Positions 39,066-49,897 of a stretch of DNA of 64,000 bases are shown one piece after another. The stretch covers positions 62,001-126,000 of the forward strand of contig PVNU02000947.1 in NCBI GenBank assembly GCA_003013855.2, written 5' to 3'. Position 1 is the first letter of the stretch; every line of letters starts with the position of its first letter. This stretch comes from Liriodendron chinense. Taxonomy: Eukaryota > Streptophyta > Magnoliopsida > Magnoliales > Magnoliaceae. A program made the translations under genes and the position numbers. The notes under the pieces were generated by a model that searched no databases, was not told the origin of the DNA, and saw only the letters and a program-made list of their open reading frames with translations.

Positions 39066-39957
39066 TGATGTTAGACGGTAGAGGCTTTAAGGTGGTTTGT
39101 GGCAACTTTTCAAAATGGGGCCTCCACCGGCTAGTACCAACTACCGGTCTTTCTATATTCAACGCTTGCACAATTTCACTAATGATGGGGTCTTCGAAAT
39201 CCATGAAATGTGCCAAGCATGTCTCCAAGCTTTCTAGTGGTTCAAGTTGGAGGAGTTCTTCTTCTTCAAAAGATTCAAGCATGTTTACCTCGAAGAACTC
39301 ATCATCATCGACATCCCTATGTCTTTTGCCCAAGTGAAACACATTCACCTCTAATGTCATGTTTCCAAAAGATAGTTGCATCACCCCATTCCGGCAATTG
39401 ATGATTGCGTTTGATGTGGTAAGGAATGGGCGGACTAATATCACCGGTATTTGAGTGCTAGCATCCAAAACCGGTTGTGTGTCCAAGATGATAAAATCTA
39501 CCGTGTAGTAGAATTTGTCAACTTGAACTAGAACATCCTTAACTATCCCCCTCGGTACACGGATAGATCTATCAGTGAGTTGCAATGTGGTTTTGGTGGG
39601 TTTTAATTCACCAAGACCCAATTGCTCATATACCGAGTATGGGATCAAGTTCACACTCGCCCCCAAATCTAACAAGGCACGCTCAATCCGGTATCCTCCA
39701 ATGATACATGAGACGGTGGGACTACCAAGATCTTTAAATTTTGGGGGGGTCTTTTGAGTGAGAATGACACTCACTTGCTTAGTTAAAAAGGCCTTTTGCT
39801 GCACATTATATTTACATTTTATTGTGCATAGGTCCTTTAGAAACTTGGCATAAGAGGGAATTTGTTTGATGGCATCAAGCAAAGGGATATTAATCTTGAC
39901 TTGTCTGAAAATCTCTAGAATATAATGAGAGTTTGGAAGAGATTTTGGGGTAACCAA
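39055..39957 (-). pseudogene. A3 gag end, protease and acidic linker
   Basis: A 300-codon open frame: pre-protease segment (VKINIPLLDAIKQIP), a run of 7 C that here keeps the frame (LTQKTPPKFKD), protease with LLDLGASVNLIPYSVYEQLG and the C-terminal strands (SNAIINCRNGVMQLSFG), then the linker with ESLETCLAHFMDFEDPIISEI. It is the cleanest Athila-type protease frame in the window. The linker is shortened before the RT fingers by a small deletion near 39065. Confidence 0.85.
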
Positions 39958-40040
39958 TCTTGAAAGGAATGGTGCTACGGGCTTGTAAATGCGTTCCGGT
40001 TCTTGTGGGGCTAAGTTAGATCCATCCTCATCCTCAGAAT

Positions 40041-41384
40041 TTACCGGATCATTAGGCTCACCGGAATAGATTTATCAATTTTTTTACCACTTCTAAGAGT
40101 GGTGATGGATTTGGCTTGCTCCATGTTTTGGTTGGAAGGATTAGGGATGCTCACTTCATGTACTTGCTTTGGATTGGGCTGAGGTTGGGCCAGAAAGGTC
40201 CCTTCCCTAGCATTCAAGCGTCCCTTAATCTCATCAACCAAGACTTTAAGCTCTTGGAACATTTGCTGATTTGTTTGATTGATTTGCGTTTGCCCTTGTA
40301 TAAACGCTTTCAAGGTATCCTCCATTGAGAACTGAGGTGGGGCCATATTTTGCATGGGTGGCCCTCTTTGAGAGTTGGTAGGATTGCCCGTAGGAGCATT
40401 CTTCCAACTAAAATTTGGGTGGTTCTTCCAACTCTCATTGTACGTATTACCCACCGGTCCATTGAAAGGCCGTTGATACCCATATGTGGCATTTGCATGT
40501 TCATGTAATACCTCTTGAAATGCAGGAATTGTGGGACAATCTTGCGTAGCGTGTAAATCGGTGAGACAAATCCCACATATGGTTTCAACAGCTTCCTTGG
40601 ACTTTGGAACTCCACTTTTACTAAGTTCCATGGCCTCAACCTTCCTTGTGAGGTTGGCTATCCTTGCATTCACGTCGTCTTCCTCCTTAAGGACATAGAT
40701 CCCTCCTTTCTCTTGAATAGGCTTGGGGTTTTTGGGTTTATCCGAGGTATCCCAAGATTGGGCATTTTCAGCCAACATGTCCAAATAACTCCAAGCCTCA
40801 TCTGGATTTTTGCTCATAAACTCGTCATTGCACATCATCTCTACAAATTGGCGCATATTGGAACTTAATCCATCATTGAAAAAATTTATAATTCGCCAAC
40901 TCTCATAGCCATGATGTGGGCAAGCAAGTAGGAGGTTCTTAAATCTCTCCCAACATTGAAAAAAAGATTCACCCTCTTTACCCGAGAAATTCATTATGGC
41001 TCTTCGAAGGTTGTTCGTTTTATGAGCCGGGAAGAACTTTTTCAAGAATTCCCGAGTCATCTCAACCCATGACCCAATCGAATGTGGTCTAAGAGTGTGA
41101 AGCCAATCTTTGGCTCTTTCTTTCAATGAAAAGGGAAAAAGTTTAAGTCTAATGATATCTTCTGAAACATTGGCATACTACAAGGTAGCCACCACTTCTT
41201 CAAATTCTTTCAAGTGTAGATATGGGCGGTCAGAGTCTAGCCCATGGAACTTTGGTAAGAGTTGAATTACACCCGATTTTATGTCAATGTTTCCCCCGTT
41301 TGGTGGTAGAACCACACAAGAGGGTGTAATTGCACGGGCTGGTTGTAGGTAATCCCACAATGATCTCAGTATTATGTACCTCAT
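40041..41384 (-). pseudogene. gag: A3 gag
   Basis: Minus strand. The capsid domain is split by a stop near 41175 (between EEVVATL and LKERAKDWLH). It continues through FFPAHKTNNLRRAIMNF, the CX2CX4HX4C knuckle CGICLTDLHATQDC, and the Gln-rich MEDTLKAFIQGQTQINQ segment, to a frame change near 40060. The codon before MEDTLKAF that is a stop in A2 is glutamine here. Overall close to A2 gag. Confidence 0.88.
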
Positions 41385-41520
41385 TCTCTCCTACTCCTTC
41401 TTGATTTGCGTTTGTAGTTGGAGTAGGGGGGAGGATTCCTTAAAGGTGTTTGATCCATACTCCCCAAACTTTCACAATGCTCTTGGTAATTTCGGACACG
41501 TCTATGGACTGACAATGGTC
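41385..41520 (-). pseudogene. gag: A3 gag leader, truncated
   Basis: Matches the leader of A2 and A5 (ending, on this strand, in the GACCATTGTCAGTCCATAG part) and stops abruptly at 41520. The rest of the leader, the primer site and the 5' LTR are missing. Confidence 0.8.
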
Positions 41521-42062
41521 ATCGGGTGCCCGATAACCAACGTAAGTGCGTAAATTCTTACGCAATTTGAGACGGTGGGTGATTTTTGCTATAAAAGGTG
41601 GACACCTACACACTCTTCCTAAGGCATCATAGAAGGCTTGAAAAGTCGTGGGAGCTGGAGAGGATCGTCGTGGAGCATTCGTAACTCCTCCAACTAAGGG
41701 TTTTTTTTATAGTTTTTCTATGCTTTCAAGTAGTTTTTCTTTTGATTCTAGTTGTAGTATAACAATGATCGGCTAGAACCTCTTAGTTAAGGCTAAGAAG
41801 TGAAGCTTGCAGCTAGTTTCAATGTTCAATTCGTTTATTTTAAGTACTCTTACTTCAAGTTTAGATTTTTAAGTTCTAGTTTGAATAAAGTTGGTATTTT
41901 TATAAGTTTTATGAGAGTTCATGTACTTCGAAAATGAGTTCCTTGCAATTCTCTAAGATTATCATTATAATTTGATTATATTTGAATTCTAGTAACCCTA
42001 GAGCATGTCATAATTTCTTAGTATGGTTGTTACTCCGAAGGCTACAAGTTTGAATTCTACAT
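41521..42062 (+). repeat. Athila-type LTR fragment, both ends lost
   Basis: Forward orientation, opposite to A3. It starts at ATCGGGTGCCCGAT (a small inverted repeat at the junction), has TATAAAA at 41590-41596, then the R-U5 part with the rough equivalents of the conserved blocks, and is cut at 42062 by T2. The rest of this LTR would lie right of T2, beyond the window. Confidence 0.83.
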
Positions 42063-42749
42063 TGTTGACGTTAAATTCTAGTAACAGGTCCCTCCCAAGT
42101 ATACGCCCTTCTCGAAGGGAGCTCCCCTCCAAACCTGAAAGCCAAAGAAGAAAACTAAGGGTGGCCTGCGCTTAGCCGTTGGCCCTCCAAAGCTTAAGTC
42201 AGAGGCGACTTGATAGTAAGATGAAGTGTGAAACATAGGCTTAAAGATTATGTACATTTATCATCTGTGGGGCCATCTATTTATACAGATCCAGGTGATT
42301 CAGTCTGTTACGCAAGTCGTTAAGATCACTGCTGGTTTCAGAGGATAAGGTGTTTATCCTGTTAATCCTTAGATAAAGGGATGGCCTAACCATTCTAGAC
42401 GTCTACCTGATTACGTCTCTTGATGGAGATCCCCCATGGCTCGGAGCTATGAATAGAAACAACCTAAAATCGGCCTGTATGGGCTGCTGGTACTATAAGA
42501 CGATGAAGAATATCCCCAACAAACAAACAATCAACGGGTAGGAGCTGATTAGGCTCGGAGATGGCCTCGTTTAACAACCATGAGCCGAGCTGCTCACATA
42601 TGTATAGGTGGTCAAATGTCTAAGGTGATATACGGGATATGAGCGGGGAGGCTCGCTAATCAGATGCTCTGGTCGCGACTTTTATAGAGAGGCACTCGCT
42701 GATCGCATATTGCTTATACTCCTTCGACGACCAACTTTATTCTATAACA
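42063..42749 (-). repeat. T2 3' LTR
   Basis: 687 bp with TG...CA ends on the minus strand (TGTTATAGAATAAAG to TTAACGTCAACA). The U5 half is recognisably related to T1 (GGAGGGC-AACGGCT and GGCCACCCTTA blocks). The U3 lacks the T1 hairpin array. Confidence 0.88.
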
Positions 42750-42763
42750 GATGCCCCCCAAAT
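42750..42763 (-). other. T2 polypurine tract
   Basis: Minus strand ATTTGGGGGGCATC beside the LTR start, one base different from the T1 tract. Confidence 0.85.
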
Positions 42764-43000
42764 CCTTAGTGTTGAGGAACTACACAAAGGATTTTGTCTG
42801 TATATGTAACCACCTATTGGAGAAGAAGCCGTACATGACTGAACCTGCATTTATGAGCACCAACTTTCCGTAACTTTTCAGCTAAGAGAAGTGAAGCGAT
42901 GCTCGCCACGTGTTTCAGGATTTAATTCTCGTGCCCGTTCGACTGTCGTGCCAAACGAAGGTTCGCCGAGTGTCACACGAATCCGAATGAAATGATTGTC

Positions 43001-43007
43001 TATAAAT
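43001..43007 (+). promoter_or_regulatory. TATA box of the T2 antisense gene
   Basis: TATAAAT in GATTGTCTATAAATATC, 146 bp before the ATG at 43153. It corresponds in sequence and distance to the T1 box at 32367. Confidence 0.7.
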
Positions 43008-43152
43008 ATCTGAGTCTAAGGAGGTTGCTTCATTTCGAAGTTCTGCTGGAGATATTCAAAAATCCTTCTTCCTTTCTTCTTCTGTATTCAGCTTGACCTC
43101 TCTGCAAAGGTATTTCTTCTTCTTTTTCCCTCTTTTCTTTTATCTTTTTGCT

Positions 43153-43466
43153 ATGACGGGGAACTTCGATGAGGAAGTTGTTCTTTTGTGAGATGACACT
43201 CCTGATTCATCTTAATCGAATAACGCCAGAGTGCTAGTGGGAAGGTATTCTGGTTCTGGTTATCCATCAATAATGACGGAGGAACAACTTTCAAGCTTGC
43301 GGGAAAGGTACCAGATTCCTAACTCCGTCATTCTCAAACTGCTCGAGAGAGGAGAACCAGTCGATTCTCCACCGTCGGGTTGTGTTGCCATATATGAATA
43401 TTTTTTCGGCTTTGTGTGCGCCTCCACATTCATCCTTTCATCCGAAGTGTTCTCCGCATTTATAAG
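43153..43466 (+). pseudogene. T2 antisense gene, first exon, 5' part
   Basis: Opposite strand to T2 pol. It begins at ATG with MTGNFDEEVVLL, then stop codons (43189 and 43213), then VGRYSGSGYPSIMTEEQLSS and LRERYQIPNSVILKLLERGE. About a third to half of the aligned residues match T1 (for example GRYTAAGYPSVLSEDRL, LRERYLIPDSVTLRL). It is cut by S1. Confidence 0.78.
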
Positions 43467-44877
43467 TGTTCAACCTCCAATTTATACATTGCATAGCCCA
43501 TTACATAACATTATATGCATGGTTTTCATGATTAAAAGGCCCATCTAATGTATGTTTTGTAATTATAGGAATGAGAGTGAACTTCACCCAATTGGAGACC
43601 AAAAGAACGTATTTAGATGCATTGGATGAAGGCTGAAGGAGGACCAAAGAAAGAAGGAATCAAATAAAAGAGAGAGAAGAAGAAAGAAAAGAAGAAAAAG
43701 AAGGAAACAGTAGGTCCTGCAAGCCACTCTGGAAGCACACTGGACAAAGGACCAAGTTGGTCCGACTGGTCCTAACCTGTCAGCCAACGGGTCGGCGGCC
43801 TCTGCTGAACTCCCTGGACTAAGAATAGTTTGGTCCGACTGGTCAAGACCGGTCGGCCAGCAGGTCAGACACCACTCTTCACTCTCTAGATGCTCAAATT
43901 ACACATTCTGACAGGTCGTGACCGGTCGGCCAGCCTAGTCCGACCGGTCAAGACCGGTCGGCCCTGCGTAAGACAGCCAATTTTCTAATTCGGCTCCAAT
44001 TTTCTCTACGCATTGTGTATCCTTACACAAATTCTAGATGTTTCTGACGCAAGAGGGCTTCCCCACTATAAAAGGACACTTAAGGTCTCTTCCTAGGGCA
44101 TCATAGAAGCCAAGGAACTTCGTGAGAGAGGAAGGAAGCCATCGTGGAGCGTTTGCAACCCTCCAAATTTCGGGTTTTTATGTTTTCTAGTTTTCCTTTA
44201 TGAGTTCTAGTTGTAGTCTGACGATGCTCAGTTAGAATCTCTCAGCTAAGGCTGAGAGGTGAAGCTTGTAGCCAATTTCATGTTTGATTCAGTTTAATTC
44301 AAGTAACTTTACTTCAAATTCGAATTTTGATATTCTAGTTCTTATAAAATTGATATTTTTAGAAGTTTTATGAGAGTTCATGTGCTCCGGACATGGATTC
44401 CTTGCAATTCTCTGAGATTATCATGTCTTGCTTGATTAGATTCGAATTATGGTAGCCCTTGAGCAGGCCATAGTCCATAGGCATGGCTGTTACTCCGAAG
44501 GCTATGATTTCGAATTCTATATGTGTTAAATGGGACTAGAACTTGGAAGTTCAGCTTAAGTGAGATTGGATATGCTTTAATGCTTTATTTTCCAACTAGA
44601 TGAGAGATAGGACTTCACATCTAGTTGAGTTTTATGCTTGGATTGATTGGATTGACATGGGATTGTTACAAGTGGATCCTTGAAAGCCTTAGAACCTTTA
44701 ATCACTGTTTTTCTTAAGTTATTGTTTTAGCATAATTATCTCCATTGAATCTCTTATATGATACAAACTAAGTTGCTAGAATAAGTTAGAAATTGTTCTC
44801 TAATTCCCTGTGGATTGACCTCGGTCTTACCAAGAATTATTACTACATCACAGCCTTGCACTTGAGGTGAGCGAATA
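43467..44877 (+). mobile_element. Solo LTR S1 (Athila-type)
   Basis: 1411 bp, TGTTCAACCTCC to GTGAGCGAATA, flanked by ATAAG on both sides (43462-43466 and 44878-44882). No internal sequence. A solo LTR arises by recombination between the two LTRs of one element. It carries GACCGGTC dyads at 43760-43965 and TATAAAA at 44067-44073. Confidence 0.95.
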
Positions 44878-44882
44878 ATAAG

Positions 44883-45189
44883 ATTGCCCCCGACCAACTC
44901 ATAGTGAACGGCTGGAGGGTAGTTTTGAGTGCTTATGTCCTCTAGAAGCAAGTGAGGAATGGAGACCTGACCGCTGATGAATTTTTGAGGATGTACCAAC
45001 TTAAAAAAGCCCCGTCCAGTGAGGGTTAGTACTATCTCTACTTCTAGCACCGGGATAACTTTATTATAGGGAATCTCACTTAAAATTATCCCGGATGGAG
45101 GAGGAAATGGTTTTACGCCTCCGGTAATTGGGAGTCTGATGTAGGACCCAACCCCAAAGGACACAACGTCAGCCGCTTCTTTTGTGAAG
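44883..45189 (+). pseudogene. T2 antisense gene, first exon, 3' part
   Basis: Continues after S1: the NGWRVVLS-like core, DEFLRMYQLKKAPSSEG, then a degenerate YLYF-HRDNFI segment, and a DP-NPKGHNVSRFFCEG-like end. It matches the T1 exon (ELTAEEFLRMFRLKKAPSSEG, RFFCEG). One stop follows SSEG. It ends at a GT donor. Confidence 0.75.
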
Positions 45190-45275
45190 GTGGGTTGATA
45201 TTTACTCCTCCATTCAAAGATAAGAAGAATTTGGTCTTTATTACTAACTAACCTGATCTTACTTATATCTTGCAG
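45190..45275 (+). other. T2 antisense gene intron 1
   Basis: 86 bp, GTGGGTTGAT ... TATCTTGCAG, with a CTAAC branch-like motif near 45245. Same position as the 81-bp T1 intron. Confidence 0.75.
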
Positions 45276-45292
45276 CCATTCCTGTTGGGAAG
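45276..45292 (+). pseudogene. T2 antisense gene, start of middle exon
   Basis: Only 17 bases remain between the AG acceptor and S2. The last five (GGAAG) are the S2 target duplication. Confidence 0.65.
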
Positions 45293-47442
45293 TGTTGAGC
45301 TCTTAATTGTGCATATTCTAACCCCAATTCATCACTCATTATGCATGGATTTTATGTTTAAAAACTATTCTAATGCATGACTTTGGGATTGTAGGAATGA
45401 GAGTGGCTTTGCCCAATTGATGACCAAAAGGGCACATTTAGGAGCCTTGGATGAAGACCCAAGGTGGGCCAAAGAAAGAAGAAAGCAAAGAGAGAGGAAG
45501 GAGAGAAGAAAAGAAAGAAAAGCAAGAAGGAAAGAATGAAAAAGGAACCCCAAAAGGTCGTCCGACCGGTTAAGACCAGTCGGCCAAACAGGCCCCGACC
45601 GGTCTAGACCGGTCGGCCAACATTGCAGCCTTCTACAGAGCACGCTGGACAGTTCACATACTTGTCCGACCGGTCTTGACCGGTTGGCCAGCCCTGTCCG
45701 ACCGGTCTAGATCGGTCTTGACTAGTCGGCCATGCAAATTCCAGATTTCAGATTGCAGACAGCAGGCCATTCCCGTTTCTGATTTTTCAGACCAGTTTTC
45801 TGGGCCCATCGTAATGATATTTGAAATCCAACATGTCCATGTCAGAGAGGATCTCGACACCGAACTAACCCAAGTGGTTTCGTGTCGATCGGAGCTGCGG
45901 ATTGATCGTGGTGGCCAAAACAATACGAATTGTCCAGAAAGTTCCAGATTCTGCCTACTCCACTCTGGGCCGGTCCAGGTGACTCATCATTGATGATATG
46001 AAGAATCTACTTTGACCATCTTCTAGACCACATCCATATATGAATAACCACAAAGTTTCAGATCAAAAGGATGTGTGGTTTGATCGTACCGGTTGAAGAA
46101 AGATGGACCATCCAGAAAGATCCAACTGTGCAGAGTTTACAAATGCCCTAAGTGTTCTAATTTTCGGACCACATTCTGATATTGTTTTGGACAATCTAAT
46201 CCGTCTATCATGTAGAGGAGGAAGTTTTCTACCAATGTTCATAATTTGGGATCAATCCGACATCTGTACACTCCGGAGCGTTGAAAGCAAGATGACTGGT
46301 TCTAAAGGTACCCGAAGTGCGCGATTTTGAGAGGTGGTCGGTGATATGATTGGTGGGCCCATTTAGAGGATAATCTTGGAAATCTAAATCATCTATGAGG
46401 AAGATCACATTACAAGAAAGCTAGAAATCAATTTTGAAGGCAATCCAACCATTGGTTAAGCCGTACGAAGCGAAACAAGATCTGTTACGTTGCGGTACTC
46501 TTGCTGCACTATAAAAGGAGGTGCTCTCTTCTATTCCAGGTCAAGCAAGGACGGGGGGAGCAAGGAGTTCAAGTCATAGGAGGCTTCCTAGCCTCCTCCA
46601 GCTAGTTTTTCTTCCTTTTCTTAGTTCTAGTTTTATTTTTAATATTCTTTTCATTAGCTAATCTCTTAGCTAGAGCTAAGAGGTGAACCTTATAGTTTTC
46701 TTAGATTGTTTAATTCGTTTTATTGGTTTTAAAGTTCGATTTCATGTTTATGAACAATGGTTTGAAGTTAATACAAGTTCCAAGTAGTTTTTCTTAGTCT
46801 TATGATGACTCATGGATGTTTGGGAGAATTGCTTGAGTTCTTAATGGTTGTGTACTAGTTTAGACCTGTATGATCCGAGGAATTGGAGTACGCTCTAGTA
46901 CTATGATCTTCATGTGAGAACTTCCTACCAAAGTTCTACTTTTCTGGAATTCTGAACTATGTGAGACTGTGTATGTGATTTGAATCAAGTTCAAATCATA
47001 ATCTAGTTTTGTCTTGTGACAGGATTTAATGATGGTTATGATTATGATCTTAGCCTATTGGAATTGGGATTGACCTATGCAATTGAGTATGCTCGTCCTA
47101 GCTTACATTGAGTGAATCATATACATGGATCATACATATGTCAGGTTGATTGTTTTAACCGCTCTATCATCCGACTAGATAGAACTTAATTTCGATTCTA
47201 GTTGAGAAAGTGAGAAACCATAGCGAATTATGCATCTAAGGAGAGCTATAAGTGCATCCTTAATGCTATAGTTATCTTTTCATTATCAGATTTTCTATTT
47301 TATGTTCAAAACCAATTTCACAACCCTCTTAAGATTCTAGTTATTAGGATAGTTTGAATTGTTTACTTCCTTCCCTGTGGATCGACCTCGGTCTTACCGA
47401 GATTATTACTACATCGCAACCCTACACTTGGGGAAGCGAACA
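45293..47442 (+). mobile_element. Solo LTR S2, long divergent Athila-type subfamily
   Basis: 2150 bp, TGTTGAGCTCTTAATTG to GGGAAGCGAACA, flanked by GGAAG (45288-45292 and 47443-47447). The middle (45760-46560) matches the A4 LTR, with TATAAAA at 46510-46516, but the first 100 bp and a block at 46720-47230 are its own. The U5 hairpin CTCGGT-CTT-ACCGAG is intact. Confidence 0.94.
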
Positions 47443-47447
47443 GGAAG

Positions 47448-48098
47448 AAGCCCAGCTTGTGAGTGGGACTTTACAAAAAACTCGTCAAAGTCTACAAGCT
47501 TTCAGAATATGCCCGAAACGTCAACGTCACCCACTCTCTTCCCTGCCTTTCTGCAGCTGGTCTTATCCCCCAGGAGGAAAGGATGGTGAATGTAGCAGAC
47601 AAGAGGGGAGCGTTAGGAGTGCTGCCCCATCTGAAGGGCACTGCTTCAAAGAGACAAAAGAAAATAATGGCTGGTCCCTCCAGCCCGCCTATGCGAGCAG
47701 ATGAGCCTGCTCACGGCTCGCAGCCGCATAATCCTCCCCAAGCGGAAGCAGCTGCAACCCCTCCAGCTGGTCCTCGGGACCAGCTGATAATTGATATTGT
47801 GGATAACTCACTGAAAGGCGATGAGGTAGGGCCGAATCACCCTTTGAGTGAGGGGAGTCGTGAGCCCACCGCAGCTCGCGAGTTGGCTCCTACTCTGGAA
47901 CCTTCTGCTGCTCGCAAGGCGAGTACTTCTGAAATGGTTGTAACTCAACCTTCGGGAACTGGAGTCTACGCCATTTCTGATCACTTGCATCCAATATGTA
48001 AGTTTATTTTCGAAAACATTACCCCTAGCTGCTTCAGGGCTCTCTCAAAGCCCAGTCCAGAGAATCTCTCCACAGACATCAGAGTGAGGCTAATCTAG
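47448..48098 (+). pseudogene. T2 antisense gene, middle exon
   Basis: Resumes after S2: LVKVYKLSEYARNVNVTHSL, LPHLKGTASKRQKK, a Pro/Ala-rich spacer, LIIDIVDNSLKG, AARELAPTLEPSAARKAS, then VVTQPSGTGVYAISDHLHPI and CKFIFENITPSCFRALSKPS. The T1 exon matches throughout. The last codon before the donor is TAG where T1 has CAG. The T1 site of the A4 insertion corresponds to about 47930 here. Confidence 0.8.
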
Positions 48099-48176
48099 GT
48101 AAACATTGTTATTTTCGTTGATGTTTTTCTGAAGGATTTATGCCTTAAATGACAATCCCCTTTGTTCTTGAGCAAG
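48099..48176 (+). other. T2 antisense gene intron 2
   Basis: 78 bp, GTAAACATTG ... TTGAGCAAG. Same position as the 76-bp T1 intron. Confidence 0.75.
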
Positions 48177-48871
48177 GTTTGGATCTCACTCTGCGGACAA
48201 GGCGTGACATCGATGCTGCTCGCCGCATCATCGATGAAGGAGAGAAGAAGAGACTGGCGATGGAAGGCGAGATCCTAGGGAGGGATCCTTTAATAAAGTC
48301 TCATGAAGCGCTGATCGCCAAGCTAAATGAGGAGAAGAAAATCCTTATTAGCAAGATCCAAGTACTGACTGATCGATACCAGTCATTGGATCTCAATTTT
48401 ACGAGACTTTCGGAGGTGCATGCAAAGAGCGAGAAGGAGAAGGAGATCTTCTGTCAAGATAAGATCTCTCTCGAGGAGCAGCTTAGGGAATTTAAAGCGT
48501 GCCTCGGAGATGCCGAAAAAACCCTTGCCCAGCTGAAGGATGACTCCATTGACTGTGATGAAGAGAGGATGGCACATGTCAAGATGGTAGCCAAAGAAGG
48601 TCCTCGCGTTCTTCTAGAGTTCCGGACTTCATAACTCTATAAAGACGAGTGATATGAAGCGTACGTCGCTAGTCGTAATTTCATGGTCAAAGTTATGCAG
48701 CAGATTTCTCCATCATTCGACATTAAGGAATTTGATAGAGTTGCCTTCGAGGTCACTGCTAGAGAGAGAGTCGTGGCCGAGAATGAGGTCACGGAGGCTA
48801 CGGAAGCCGTGCGAGCCCTTGAAGCGGGTCCCGAGGAAGAAAGCCGAGAAGCTCATCCAGACGAAGAATGA
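48177..48871 (+). pseudogene. T2 antisense gene, last exon (coiled coil)
   Basis: LDLTLRTRRDIDAARRIIDE, a long coiled coil with KILISKIQVLTDRYQSLDLN and DKISLEEQLREF, then FRTS followed by a TAA at 48632, and further on VMQQISPSFDIKEFDRVAFE and an acidic tail ending at TGA 48869. T1 has the same order with KILIEKIQVLTDRYQALDSD and PSFDMGEFGRVV. Many substitutions are conservative. Confidence 0.82.
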
Positions 48872-49289
48872 ATGATTCCGAGTTGCTTCCCTTCTCCTTC
48901 TTTTATTTGAAACAGATTGTATCTTTTCCCTTTTTTTGTTATCCAAACAATCATTAAATGAAAAAAGGTCTTCTGTTACCTCTTTGTTAATGTGTAAGAA
49001 TTAGTAACTGTTTAGATGCTTCGCTTAACTCATGAAAATGAATTAGGCTCAATTAGGTGGGTCTAGGTGACCACGTCCGCTTAGAGATAGGTTGACCTAT
49101 CAATTGAGTCTTTAGCTCTACCGAGAGTAGAAGATTTGGTCAAGAGAATGTTCATATTCTCTTCAAGGCTATTCGGGTCCAGCAGGTAGAGTAACGACCA
49201 AGTTTATGGATCTCATAGTTGACTATTTGGAAAAAGGAGAATCTATCTTTATTTGAATATGGTCTGGAATTTACATCAATTTATGGGAA
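48872..49289 (-). other. T2 space between antisense gene and pol
   Basis: Corresponds to T1 22095-22810 but is shorter. It holds the counterpart of the T1 segment around the GGACCTGAATAGCCCTGAAG units (here GAAGGCTATTCGGGTCCA on the opposite strand). No coding frame. The T1 hairpin array is absent. Confidence 0.65.
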
Positions 49290-49892
49290 ATATCGAAGTA
49301 GATGCTCTACATGCCAAGGGCGACATAGGGGTCTTCCTCGCATGTCTTCAAGATAGTAAGTGCCTGGTTGAACAATCTTGATAACCCGATATGGGCCTTG
49401 CCAGTTAGGACCAAATGACCGAATGGTCGTTTCGATATTCTGCCTAAGCACCAAATTGCCGAGCTGAAAGCTCTGACTTTAACATTCGAATTGTGATAGC
49501 AAGCTATTCATTGTTGACAAGCTGCTGCTCGAATGCGAGTTGTATCTCTTTTCTCTTCTAGAAGATCAAGGTGAAGTTTTAAACCTTCCTCATTGTGAGT
49601 TGCTTCATAATTTTTCACTCGATGAGTTGGTATCTCGACCTCTACAGGAATGACTGCTTCCCGAACGCTAATGAGAAGGGTGTTTCTCCTATTGAATTGC
49701 GAGTCGTTGTCCTATAAGCCCATAGGACTTCCGGTAGGAGTTCTGGTCACATACCCTTACACTCATTGAGTTTGGTCTTTAAATGATATTTGATAATTTT
49801 CTTAACCACATCTACCTAACCATTATCTTGAGGATGATACGAGGAAGTCTGAATATTACGTATTTTTCACTTTTTGCAGAACTCGAAGAATG
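49290..49892 (-). pseudogene. T2 integrase, C-terminal half
   Basis: Minus strand, continuing from S3: the last part of the catalytic core (YHPQDNG followed by a stop, KYHLKTKLNECKG), AYRT-like and RNTLLIS-type strands, then the terminal domain with NWQGPYRVIKIVQPGTYYLE. It matches T1 integrase. Several stops. Confidence 0.8.
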
Positions 49893-49897
49893 CAGTG

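Larger units (their letters stand above)
15318..41520 (-). mobile_element. Athila-type element A3, interrupted by T1 and truncated at its 5' end
   Basis: The 3' LTR (15318-15418 plus 33767-35082) is split by T1. Then follow the polypurine tract, noncoding tail, integrase, RNase H, RT, protease and gag, ending abruptly at 41520 inside the gag leader. The primer site and 5' LTR are missing, and the junction is followed by a forward LTR fragment. It inserted in the gag of A1. The true duplication cannot be checked because the 5' end is lost. pol carries several frameshifts and stops. Confidence 0.88.

Noticed and set aside
41521..42062. 3' or 5' LTR of A3
   Set aside because: It is in the opposite orientation to A3 and begins mid-LTR, so it cannot be an LTR of that element.
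42063..42749. Second copy of the T1 LTR
   Set aside because: Only the U5 half is clearly related. Length and U3 differ, so T2 is a separate Tat subfamily.
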